From assembly GCA_018401455.1 (NCBI GenBank), contig JAGYKU010000014.1:1-51135 (forward strand): a stretch of 51,135 bases of DNA. Direction: 5' to 3'. Every line of letters begins with the position of its first letter. Position 1 is the stretch's first letter. This document shows, piece by piece, positions 25,822-34,178 of this stretch. The stretch is from Flavobacteriales bacterium. GTDB taxonomy: Bacteria; Bacteroidota; Bacteroidia; Flavobacteriales_D; Parvicellaceae. The notes below the pieces were generated by a model. The model had not been told where the DNA came from and made no database searches. It saw nothing but the letters and a program-made list of their open reading frames with translations. Position numbers and translations under genes: made by a program.

Positions 25822-28650
25822 TTAATCTCTTTTAACTTCAATTGAACCTCTTAATGACTCTGTATCATTACCTAAATCCAGAATGTAAAAATACGTTCCT
25901 GTTGTTACTTTATCTCCAGTAAGTACTCCTCCTACATTTGGTGACCCATCCCAATCATTGTTGTATGGATTGGCTTCAAACACCATACTTCCCCATCTGT
26001 TGAAAATAGTAAGGTTGTTATTTGGATAAGCATCTAAACCATTGATAACAAAAATATCATTGATGTTATCACCATTTGGAGAAAACCCACCAGGAACACC
26101 AAAGTCATTTTCTCTATTTACTGTAATAGTTACCGTTGCTGTGTCACAAATGTTCACACAGAACACATCACAAATTGCATAAGTTAATACATCAGTACCT
26201 ACAAAACCAGCATTGCTAATGTAGTCTATCGTTCCATCTATATTTTCCGAAGCAATTCCACTTGTAGGATTATCAATAATGCTAATTGAAGTTCCTGAAT
26301 AAGTATCATTTGAAGTTACATCAAAATTCGTTGATACCTGAGATGTAACAGTATAATTGTCATCTACTGCAATTAAAGAACCTCCTGTAGATACTACACT
26401 AACGTTTACATCATCCGAATTAGAACAGTTGTTAGCATCAGTTAATGTTACTGTATAGGTTTCATCGCTTGAAGGAGCAACAGTAATACTTGCAGTAGTT
26501 TCTGAAGTTGACCAAATCACAGAACCTGTACCAGTAGCAGTTAAAGTAACATTATCCCCAGGACAGATTGTTTCATCATTTCCTGCATCAACAGATGGTA
26601 AGGGATTAACAGTTATTGAAATCGTTTGCAATCCACCTACATTTCCACAAGAATTTGAATTCACTGCTTCTACAAAATAATCTGTATCAACTGTTGGGCT
26701 TACTGTAAGTGGCGTATTTCCTAACAAATTTCCTCCGCTTATAGCGTCATATACATTATAAGTAATACCCATTCCGCTTCCTGAAGCGTCAATTTCCACA
26801 CTTTCACCTTCACAAATAGTATTTCCAGTTGCATCAGAAGTTACTGTAGGAGCAATTGGTGATTCGTTAAGCGTAATTGTGAAATCTTGGTCATCTGGAC
26901 ACGTTCCGGTAGTAGTATAAGTAACAGTATAAGTTGCATTTAATGTACTTGCAGTCAAATCAATTGCTCCAGTTGTAGCATTAATTGAAAGACCAGCAGG
27001 AGAAGAAGTAAATATTCCTCCAGCAGTTCCTGAAATTGAAGCAATAGGATTGGTTTCATTTTCACAGAATGTTGCGCTTGCATAAGTAAATGAAGCATCA
27101 TCTTGAGCAATGATTTCTATAGAAGTTGAAGCATTAGCAGGAGCACAACCACCACTTGCTACAATATTATTTTCTACAGAATAGATACCAGGCGTACTTG
27201 TGTTTAAATCAATTTCCCCTGTTCCGCTATTGATAACTAAACCAGCAGTACTTGAAAACACACCACCACTTGCACCAGGAGCAAAAGAAACAGCAGCGCT
27301 TCCACTTCCTTCACAATAAGGTGTTCCAGCGTAACTGAAAGTAGCATCCGGAGCAGAAGTGATTTGAACATCAAAAGTTGCTATATCAGGGCAAGTTCCA
27401 CCAGTGGTGTATGTAACAGTAAAAGGATCTATGCCACTTGCTACTAGGTCAATTTCACCTGTAGAAGCATCAATGGTTCCTCCATTGTTGATGGTGAAAG
27501 TTCCGCCAGTTGTTCCTGTAATATTTGCAACAGGGTTGGTTCCAGACAAACAGAAAGTTGTTCCGCTGTAAGAGAAAGAAGCATCATCTTGACCGATAAT
27601 TTCTATGGAAGTTATAGCATTAGCAGCAGCACAACCACCTGAAGCAGCAATATTGTTTTCTACTGTATAAATTCCAGGTGTACTTGTGTTTAAGTCAATT
27701 GCTCCTGTACCACTGTTAATAACTAAGCCAGCGGTACTAGAAAATATGCCACCACTTGCTCCTGGAGCAAAAGTAACAGTTGCTGTTCCGCTTCCTTCAC
27801 AATAAGGTGTTCCAGTATAACTGAAATCAGCATCCGGAGCTGAAGTAATTTGTAGCGCAAATGTTTCAGAATCTGGACATACACCAGAAGTTGTATAAGT
27901 TACGGTATATGAATTAACTCCACTTCCTACCAAATCAATTTCACCTGTAGAAGCATCAATTACACCACCATTATTAATAGTAAATGTTCCACCCGTAGTC
28001 CCAGTTATGGTTGCAGCTGGATTTGTTCCAGTAAGACAAAATGTTCCTCCAGAGTAGGAGAAGGTGGCATCGTCTGCTTGATTAATGGTAACAGCAATAT
28101 CTGAAGATGAAGCACAAGGACCTGGAGAAGTGTATGTAACAGTATATGAGTTGGCTGAGGAACTTGAAACATCAATCAAACCAGTACCTGAATCAATTGA
28201 TAAACCTACTGGACTTGAAGAGAAAACTCCTCCAGTTGCACCTGTTATGTTAGGAGTGATGTCTGTTCCATTTTGACAAGCCGTAGGTGCGCTTAATGTG
28301 AAAGCCGAACTTTGAGTTGCATTGATGGTAACCGTAGTATTTGCAGTCCCTGGACACGTCCCTGATGTGGTATAAGTTACGGTATAAGTATTAGGAGTTG
28401 AAGCCCCAACATTAATAGCGCCAGTAGAAGCATTTAAATTTAACCCCGCAGGAGTTGAAGTAAATGTTCCTCCAGAAACACCTGTTATATTTGCTGTAAT
28501 ATTCGTTCCATTTTGACATTGCGTATTAGAACTCAAAGAAAATGATGCATTTTCTGGGTCATTGACAGTTATAGAAAATGTTTGCGCACTTGAAGTACCA
28601 CAAGCATTGGTAGCAGTTACTGTTAAAGTGCCACTAGAGGTAGGTGACAA
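25822..28650 (-). CDS. Giant adhesin, C-terminal fragment with type B sorting domain
   Basis: About 942 residues. The apparent TTG start is an artefact of the break; the domain begins inside an 82-residue repeat. It contains about seven repeats of 75-80 residues with a YTVTYTTSGTCP motif and a GGxFxSSPAGLSI motif, then Ig-like domains with CEGESVEIDASG and CPGDNVTLTATG, a VxxND-type cadherin-like region (VDDNYTVTSQVSTNFDVTSN) and the sorting domain (FSPNGDNINDIF, IFNRWGSMVFEANPY, DWDGSPN). It is surface-exposed if secreted. The stop is 18 bases before the PorP/SprF start. Confidence 0.8.
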   Translation of the reverse strand: MSPTSSGTLTVTATNACGTSSAQTFSITVNDPENASFSLSSNTQCQNGTNITANITGVSGGTFTSTPAGLNLNASTGAINVGASTPNTYTVTYTTSGTCPGTANTTVTINATQSSAFTLSAPTACQNGTDITPNITGATGGVFSSSPVGLSIDSGTGLIDVSSSSANSYTVTYTSPGPCASSSDIAVTINQADDATFSYSGGTFCLTGTNPAATITGTTGGTFTINNGGVIDASTGEIDLVGSGVNSYTVTYTTSGVCPDSETFALQITSAPDADFSYTGTPYCEGSGTATVTFAPGASGGIFSSTAGLVINSGTGAIDLNTSTPGIYTVENNIAASGGCAAANAITSIEIIGQDDASFSYSGTTFCLSGTNPVANITGTTGGTFTINNGGTIDASTGEIDLVASGIDPFTVTYTTGGTCPDIATFDVQITSAPDATFSYAGTPYCEGSGSAAVSFAPGASGGVFSSTAGLVINSGTGEIDLNTSTPGIYSVENNIVASGGCAPANASTSIEIIAQDDASFTYASATFCENETNPIASISGTAGGIFTSSPAGLSINATTGAIDLTASTLNATYTVTYTTTGTCPDDQDFTITLNESPIAPTVTSDATGNTICEGESVEIDASGSGMGITYNVYDAISGGNLLGNTPLTVSPTVDTDYFVEAVNSNSCGNVGGLQTISITVNPLPSVDAGNDETICPGDNVTLTATGTGSVIWSTSETTASITVAPSSDETYTVTLTDANNCSNSDDVNVSVVSTGGSLIAVDDNYTVTSQVSTNFDVTSNDTYSGTSISIIDNPTSGIASENIDGTIDYISNAGFVGTDVLTYAICDVFCVNICDTATVTITVNRENDFGVPGGFSPNGDNINDIFVINGLDAYPNNNLTIFNRWGSMVFEANPYNNDWDGSPNVGGVLTGDKVTTGTYFYILDLGNDTESLRGSIEVKRD

Positions 28651-29830
28651 AGTAGCAGAAGAACTCCCCTCCTACTGGTGTCCCCCACCAGAATATGTCC
28701 AAGTGTAACTTGTTGCACCCGGAACAGCAGTAATAGAGTAAGTTTCATTAGTTCCGTTACATACAGTATTGTCACCAAATTACTCCTGGAGTAGTAGGTG
28801 CATTTCCAACTGTTATTGCTAGAGAAGCACTCGAAGAAGTACCACAAGCATTAGTTGCAGTTACTGTTAATGTTCCACTAGAAGTAGGCGTCAGAGTTGC
28901 AGAGGTTCCACCTCCTACTGGTGTTCCGCCACCTGAATAAGCCCACGTATAACTTGTAGCACCTGTCACAGCAGTAATAGAATACGATTGCGCTGTTCCA
29001 GAACAAGGATTAGCAGTTCCTGAAATTGCTCCTGGAGTAGCAGGTGCATTTCCAACTGTAATTGTTAAAGAAGCACTAGAAGAAGTACCACAAGCGTTAG
29101 TAGCTGTTACTGTTAATGTTCCACTAGAAGTAGGCGTCAGAGTTGCAGAGGTTCCACCTCCTACTGGTGTTCCGCCACCTGAATAAGCCCACGTATAACT
29201 TGTAGCACCTGGCACTGCAGTAATAGAATACGATTGCGCAGTTCCTGAACAAGGTGTTGTAGTTCCTGAAATTGTACCAGGAGTAGCAGGTGCATTTCCA
29301 ACTGTTATTGCTAAAGAAGTAGCAGCAGAAGTACCACAAGCATTGGTAGCAGTTACAGTTAATGTGCCACTAGAAGTAGGCGTTAGAGTTGCAGAAGTTC
29401 CACCTCCTACTGGTGTTCCACCACCCGAATAAGCCCACGTATAACTTGTAGCCCCTGGCACTGCAGTAATAGAATATGATTGCGCAGTTCCTAAACAAGG
29501 ATTAGCAGTTCCTGAAATTGCTCCTGGAGTAGCAGGAGTATTAGAAACAGTTATTGCTAAAGAAGCGCTAGAAGAAGTGCCACAAGCATTCGTAGCAGTT
29601 ACTGTTAAAGTTCCGTTAGAAGTTGGAGTCAAAGATGCAGTAGTTCCCGTTCCAGAAGGTGTTCCGCCACCTGAATAAGCCCACGTATAACTTGTAGCAC
29701 CTGGCACTGCAGTAATAGAATACGATTGCGCAGTTCCTGAACAAGGTGTTGTAGTTCCAGAAATTGCCCCTGGGGTTGCAGGTGCATTGTTTACAATAAC
29801 TGAAGTTGTAGCTGCAGAAGATGTACAACC
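28590..29830 (-). repeat. 246-bp tandem coding repeats
   Basis: Near-identical units recur exactly every 246 bases (the CAAGGTGTT/CAAGGATTA landmark is at 29742, 29496, 29250 and 29004). Each codes for an 82-residue unit with GTAQSYSITAVPGATSY and TLTVTATNACGTSS motifs. A fifth, diverged copy around 28640-28790 contains three frame disruptions. Confidence 0.85.
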
Positions 29831-31846
29831 TGCCACAGTAACTGTACAACTGTATGTTCCTGCCATTGCTAATGTTACGGGCGATCTTGTAGGGTCTTCT
29901 GCAGATGAAGAAAACGAAGAAGGTCCAGTCCAAGAATAGGTTGCTCCAGCAATAGTATTGGATGTCAAATTTAAAGTTCCACCTACACAAACTGGAGAGT
30001 TTGAGGAGATAGTTGGAGCAGCAGGTCCTGGATTTACAGTAATATCAACTTGTGTTCTAGGACTAGCGCATAATCCTGTGCCTGACGAAACATAATAAGT
30101 AGTATTTGAAACTAAAGCAGGAGTGGTATAAACAGCACCAGTAAAAAATGATGTACCGCCTGAAGCAGTAGTGTACCAATTATATGGAGCCCCAGCACCA
30201 TTTGAAGCAGTAAGGGTTGTTGTTTGTCCTTGACAAATTGTTGTTGTTCCAGTTACATCTGGTGGAAGTGTAGGATGAAGTTGCCAAATCATAAAATTGG
30301 CACTTGTACCATTAACATTACTTGATTGATAATATGCTCCTCCCCCAGGATCAACAGTAGGACCAACGTTATCATATCCTTCTGATGCAAAATAAACCCT
30401 TGGGTTATCTGTTCTACCAGCAACAGAAGGTCCATAGCCAGGATTATTTGATAATGAAGAAGACCATTCTGCATTTAATGCACTTCTGTTCATTTGCATA
30501 GCAATAACTTGACCCCCAGTCGCTAAGTTAAAACCTCCTGCTAATGGGATAGTTGTTGCAGAAGCAAAATCAGTTCTTCCTGCAATATATAATTTGTTAC
30601 ATCCACCAAATGTGACATCATGAATCAAATCTCCATTTGTACTATTATACCAATAGGAAGCATGACTTAAAGCACCCGCAGTGTTAAACTTAGCAAAGTA
30701 TGCTGCGTAATTCCAAAATGAACCGCTTCCGTTAAAACTGGCGTGAGTTGGAACTGTTTTATAATAGGCTCCACCACCACCATTTAAAACAGGTAGGTTT
30801 GTACTTGTTGTATTCCAAAACATTAAAATTTCTTGTGTAGTTGGATCAATTAATAATTTAGCATATCCACCTTGTTGTGCCCATCTTGCATCGCTATTGT
30901 CACCACCATATAAAGTATTCCAAATTAAACTTCCAGAAGCGTTAAACATTCCTAATAAAACATCAACACCTCCCGCACCAGCTGATTGATAATAAGCTCC
31001 AGGTCTTTGAACTAACCTTTCCGTAGCAGGAGTACTCGCCCCAAACCAACTCGATTCACCAATAAATACAATATTGTTACTATTGTCAAATCTAAACATA
31101 AAACTTTCTTGAGGTGCAGGACCACCTAAAAATGTTCCCCAAGATTGTACAAATGATGAATTAAATAGCATAAAAAACATATCTGTAGATCCACCATTAG
31201 TAGGCTGATTAAAAGCTCCTGCTCTATTTACTACGTATGGATTATCAAAACTATATGCATGTCCTATAATACCAACATTTCCTCCAGAACTGATTTCAAT
31301 GCTTGGTTTTCTGATACCTCCGATACCTGTCAAATGTTCTAATGCTCCAGTAGTAATGTTAAATCTTGCCCAAAGTGCATGGTTGTTGCTTGGCGGAGCA
31401 ACATAAAACCCCCCTCCGTTAACAAAGGGAGCATCTTGAGAAACTCTTTCTCCGACTATATGAAGGGTGTTTCCAAAGGTTGTCATTACGTTAGAACCAT
31501 AAGAGTTGTCAGCATTACTTCCACCAAAATAGGTTGACCAAACTAAAGCCCTATTTGCACCAAATTTTGCAATATATAAATCAGCATTTGAATTGTAAAC
31601 TGCAGTATAAGCAGATCCACCTGGACTAATTACAGGATATGAATTAGCAGCGCTGTAGGCTTGTCCATAAATATAATAATTACCATTAGCATCTAAATGA
31701 CTATTTGCATAATCTAATGAAGATGTAGTTGGAGTAGTATTGTTAAAATAGGTTGCCCATTCTAATACAGGGTCTATAGTTAGTGTGTTAAATGATTTAG
31801 CATTTGTTGAAAAAATACCATGTACTTTGGGAAAGAGTCGATCAGT
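28772..31846 (-). CDS. Giant adhesin, middle fragment with 82-residue repeats
   Basis: The frame is open from a stop at 31847-31849 down to 28772; the first ATG is at 31486, but coding sequence homologous to SBBP-type repeat proteins (TLTIDPVLEWATYF, then LVWSTYFGGSNADNS) extends above it, so ATG 31486 is not a true N-terminus. The first two thirds are propeller-like repeats with WxxYFGG/W(G/N)T(F/L)(L/Y)GG motifs. The last third holds Ig-like domains and four 82-residue repeats. It ends in TPGVIW at a frame break. Confidence 0.75.
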   Translation of the reverse strand, partial: TDRLFPKVHGIFSTNAKSFNTLTIDPVLEWATYFNNTTPTTSSLDYANSHLDANGNYYIYGQAYSAANSYPVISPGGSAYTAVYNSNADLYIAKFGANRALVWSTYFGGSNADNSYGSNVMTTFGNTLHIVGERVSQDAPFVNGGGFYVAPPSNNHALWARFNITTGALEHLTGIGGIRKPSIEISSGGNVGIIGHAYSFDNPYVVNRAGAFNQPTNGGSTDMFFMLFNSSFVQSWGTFLGGPAPQESFMFRFDNSNNIVFIGESSWFGASTPATERLVQRPGAYYQSAGAGGVDVLLGMFNASGSLIWNTLYGGDNSDARWAQQGGYAKLLIDPTTQEILMFWNTTSTNLPVLNGGGGAYYKTVPTHASFNGSGSFWNYAAYFAKFNTAGALSHASYWYNSTNGDLIHDVTFGGCNKLYIAGRTDFASATTIPLAGGFNLATGGQVIAMQMNRSALNAEWSSSLSNNPGYGPSVAGRTDNPRVYFASEGYDNVGPTVDPGGGAYYQSSNVNGTSANFMIWQLHPTLPPDVTGTTTICQGQTTTLTASNGAGAPYNWYTTASGGTSFFTGAVYTTPALVSNTTYYVSSGTGLCASPRTQVDITVNPGPAAPTISSNSPVCVGGTLNLTSNTIAGATYSWTGPSSFSSSAEDPTRSPVTLAMAGTYSCTVTVAGCTSSAATTSVIVNNAPATPGAISGTTTPCSGTAQSYSITAVPGATSYTWAYSGGGTPSGTGTTASLTPTSNGTLTVTATNACGTSSSASLAITVSNTPATPGAISGTANPCLGTAQSYSITAVPGATSYTWAYSGGGTPVGGGTSATLTPTSSGTLTVTATNACGTSAATSLAITVGNAPATPGTISGTTTPCSGTAQSYSITAVPGATSYTWAYSGGGTPVGGGTSATLTPTSSGTLTVTATNACGTSSSASLTITVGNAPATPGAISGTANPCSGTAQSYSITAVTGATSYTWAYSGGGTPVGGGTSATLTPTSSGTLTVTATNACGTSSSASLAITVGNAPTTPGVIW

Positions 31847-32510
31847 TTATAAAATACATCAATTTCATTTTTGAATCTCCATCTATATAGGAAAGTGGAA
31901 TTTCTTCTTCAAGTGTCTTGTAAAGTGTTTCAATAATTACTTTTCCTTCTTCTAATGAAACATTAGTAGCTCCATTGTAATTAATTTTGATATCATCAAT
32001 GTTTGCTCCTTCATTTAATATAAAATCGTATTTTAAACCTTTACTATTTTGATAAAAAATCACATCAATATTGTCATATATATTTTTGTATGTAATCGAT
32101 TCATAAGACCCAACATCTCTAATTCCATTTCTTTTATTAAGGTAAAAATGAATATCTCCTACAATTTTTTCTCCTTTTATAATTTCAATGTTTTCATTAG
32201 ACCCTACAAACTCCATATCCATTCTGTATTGAGTAGCGCCCCTACTTCTTTTTAGACTGTCTAATAATTCTCGATTGTCTGCATACATTTTCTCATCAAT
32301 TGGATCCAACTCAATAAATGAATAAACAATTTTATTATTATGAAAGTAAAGCGCTGTATTTTCTAATTCATAATAGAAATTTACGTCAGAAACGAAATTT
32401 TCATTTTTATCTAAAACCTGCCCCTTATTCTCTACAAACTGCGAAAATAAATTTCCTGATAATGAGAACAGTATAGTAAATACAATACTTTTGAATATAG
32501 ATTTATTCAT
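31842..32510 (-). CDS. Giant adhesin, N-terminal fragment (signal peptide and DUF7948-like domain)
   Basis: A 222-residue open frame with a signal peptide (about 1-23), then FVENKGQVLDKNENFVSDVNFY, the hallmark start of the DUF7948 domain that precedes SBBP beta-propeller repeats, and KYDFILNEGANIDDIKINYNGA near its end. The frame stops at TGA after YFIN; shifting by one base at the stop gives TDRLFPKVHGIFSTNAKSFN, which leads into the expected TLTIDPVLEW motif. The start follows a well-formed promoter. Confidence 0.8.
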   Translation of the reverse strand: MNKSIFKSIVFTILFSLSGNLFSQFVENKGQVLDKNENFVSDVNFYYELENTALYFHNNKIVYSFIELDPIDEKMYADNRELLDSLKRSRGATQYRMDMEFVGSNENIEIIKGEKIVGDIHFYLNKRNGIRDVGSYESITYKNIYDNIDVIFYQNSKGLKYDFILNEGANIDDIKINYNGATNVSLEEGKVIIETLYKTLEEEIPLSYIDGDSKMKLMYFIN

Positions 32511-32544
32511 AGTGCTTAAAAGAATTAAAATTATAAAATATTTT

Positions 32545-32574
32545 CAAATGTAATGAAATTAAACTTAATCACAA
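32545..32574 (-). promoter_or_regulatory. Promoter of the adhesin-PorP/SprF-PorE-like operon
   Basis: On the minus strand TTG (32574-32572), exactly 19 bases, then TACATTTG (32552-32545), a full match to the Bacteroidota consensus, 35 bases before the adhesin start codon. Confidence 0.75.
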
Positions 32575-32627
32575 TATAATGTAGATTTTTTTTGAACTGT
32601 CAGACTGAAAACTTTCTAGCGATTTAT

Positions 32628-33296
32628 TCACTTTTTCAAAACAACTACAAATTCACCTTTTGGGTCTTTTTTGGAGAAGTGTCCTAAAATTTTGTCTGGA
32701 GTACCACGAACTGTTTCTTCAAACTTTTTGGAAATTTCTCGAGAAACAGAAATAGCACAGTTTTCTCCAAAGTATTCTTTGGCTTCATTTAGTAATTTCA
32801 CAATTCTATATGGAGATTCATAAAGCACAATGGTTTTATCTATCGAAGAAAGTTCTGTCCACTTCTTTTGTCTGCCTTTTTTTTGAGGTAAAAAACCTTC
32901 AAAATAAAAGGTATCACAAGGAAATCCACTATTTACTAACGCAGGAACAAAGGCTGTAGCGCCAGGAAGTGTTTCGATTTTTATACCTTCTTCGATACAT
33001 TTTTTAACTAACAAATACCCCGGGTCTGAAATGGCTGGTGTCCCTGCGTCTGTAATCAAGGCAAACCCATTTTCGCTTTCCTTGATTTGCAAAACAATTC
33101 CTTCTACCAATTTGTGCTCATTGTGCATGTGGTAACTTCGCATTGGAGTCGTAATTTCAAAATGTTTCAACAAAAAACCGCTTGTTCTGGTATCTTCGGC
33201 AAGAATGTAGTCCACCAACTGCAATGTTTTGATGGCTCTAAAAGTCATATCGTCTAGATTTCCAATAGGTGTGGGAACTACATATAAAATACTCAT
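32628..33296 (-). CDS. rsmI: 16S rRNA (cytidine(1402)-2'-O)-methyltransferase
   Basis: A tetrapyrrole-methylase-fold SAM enzyme that 2'-O-methylates C1402 of 16S rRNA. The 222 residues include VPTPIGNLDD at 6-15, AEDTRTSGFLL at 34-44, ITDAGTPAISDPG at about 80-92 and the family segment YESPYRI near 155. It is somewhat shorter than the E. coli protein (286) because it lacks its C-terminal extension, as is usual in Bacteroidota. It follows the RDD gene after 12 bases. Confidence 0.95.
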   Translation of the reverse strand: MSILYVVPTPIGNLDDMTFRAIKTLQLVDYILAEDTRTSGFLLKHFEITTPMRSYHMHNEHKLVEGIVLQIKESENGFALITDAGTPAISDPGYLLVKKCIEEGIKIETLPGATAFVPALVNSGFPCDTFYFEGFLPQKKGRQKKWTELSSIDKTIVLYESPYRIVKLLNEAKEYFGENCAISVSREISKKFEETVRGTPDKILGHFSKKDPKGEFVVVLKK

Positions 33297-33308
33297 GGTA
33301 GAATAAAA

Positions 33309-34061
33309 TTAAGATCTTGTTAAGACAATATAGTCTTGAAGTGCTGTTTTGAGAAAGGTTATTTTTTTTTCAGGAGTTTCTGAAAGACCAAGTTTTTCGG
33401 CAGTTTTGTCAGCGATTTCTCTTACAAGTGATTTATGTGCATCATTAGGATTTTTTTTCAATCTATCCATCGCATTTTTTATAAGCAACATATCTTGATC
33501 GCTCATTTGTGTCACATTGGGATAGGTTGTCACATAATCTTTACTGCTTTTGATATTCAAAATGTCAACTATGCTGAATTCTTTAGAGGGTTTTAGTTTT
33601 ATCTGTATTGTATTGGCTACTAAATCACCTAATCTTTGTGATTTTTCGTTTGATAGTGCTACAATTAAACCCAAAGCACCAATGGTTGCAATGATATCGA
33701 TAATTCTAAAGATCCATCTCAAAAATAAATCTCCAATGGTTGCATTATCTCCCGAAACATTAAGCACTCTAATACCCAAAGCCATTTTACCTAAAGTTTG
33801 ACCTCCAAGCAAAGCTTCAGATAAAAAAGAATAAAAGAATCCTGGCAAAAGCATTATATATAAAAAAAGAACTGAAACATTATTGAAATCGTCATAAGCA
33901 ACTTGAACGCTCAAAACACTTGCAAATAAAATATTGATAAGGATAAAATAGAAAATTACAATAATAAAATCCAAAATACTAGCCACTACACGACTGATAA
34001 TGGGAGCCATTTCGTATTGTATTACTACATTGTGAGATGTTACTATTTCAGCGGTTTTCAA
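33309..34061 (-). CDS. RDD family membrane protein
   Basis: A 250-residue inner-membrane protein. The RDD domain (about 14-155) has the Arg/Asp pair in ISRVVASILDFIIVI, two or three membrane helices and the LGGQTLGKMALGIRVL loop. The C-terminal 90 residues are soluble and charged with no known fold. It is divergent from the SpoIIM-like gene (117 bases apart); RDD and SpoIIM genes often neighbour MoxR loci, so it probably belongs to that system functionally although it is transcribed with rsmI. Confidence 0.88.
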   Translation of the reverse strand: MKTAEIVTSHNVVIQYEMAPIISRVVASILDFIIVIFYFILINILFASVLSVQVAYDDFNNVSVLFLYIMLLPGFFYSFLSEALLGGQTLGKMALGIRVLNVSGDNATIGDLFLRWIFRIIDIIATIGALGLIVALSNEKSQRLGDLVANTIQIKLKPSKEFSIVDILNIKSSKDYVTTYPNVTQMSDQDMLLIKNAMDRLKKNPNDAHKSLVREIADKTAEKLGLSETPEKKITFLKTALQDYIVLTRS

Positions 34062-34178
34062 TTTAATTTTAAATTAAGAATTCTTCAAAAATAACATCTA
34101 TTTTTAAATTTCATTCACTTTTTGATTTGTTTTTATTTAAATTCCTTATACATTTATGCGCTGACTTTTTGAAATGTC

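Larger units (their letters stand above)
25822..32510 (-). pseudogene. Giant type B T9SS adhesin locus with disrupted frame
   Basis: Three consecutive minus-strand frames together give one coherent protein of about 2,200 residues: signal peptide, DUF7948-like domain, SBBP-like repeats, 82-residue Ig/PKD-like repeats, about 75-80 residue repeats and a type B sorting domain. The frame is interrupted near 31845 and three times between 28663 and 28778. Homology continues across every break, so the locus is one gene that is either decayed or misread in assembly. The promoter and downstream PorP/SprF and PorE-like genes are intact. Confidence 0.8.

Noticed and set aside
28623-28847. A 74-residue open frame on the minus strand
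   Set aside because: It is one of the alternative frames of the disrupted 246-bp repeat copy, not a separate gene.
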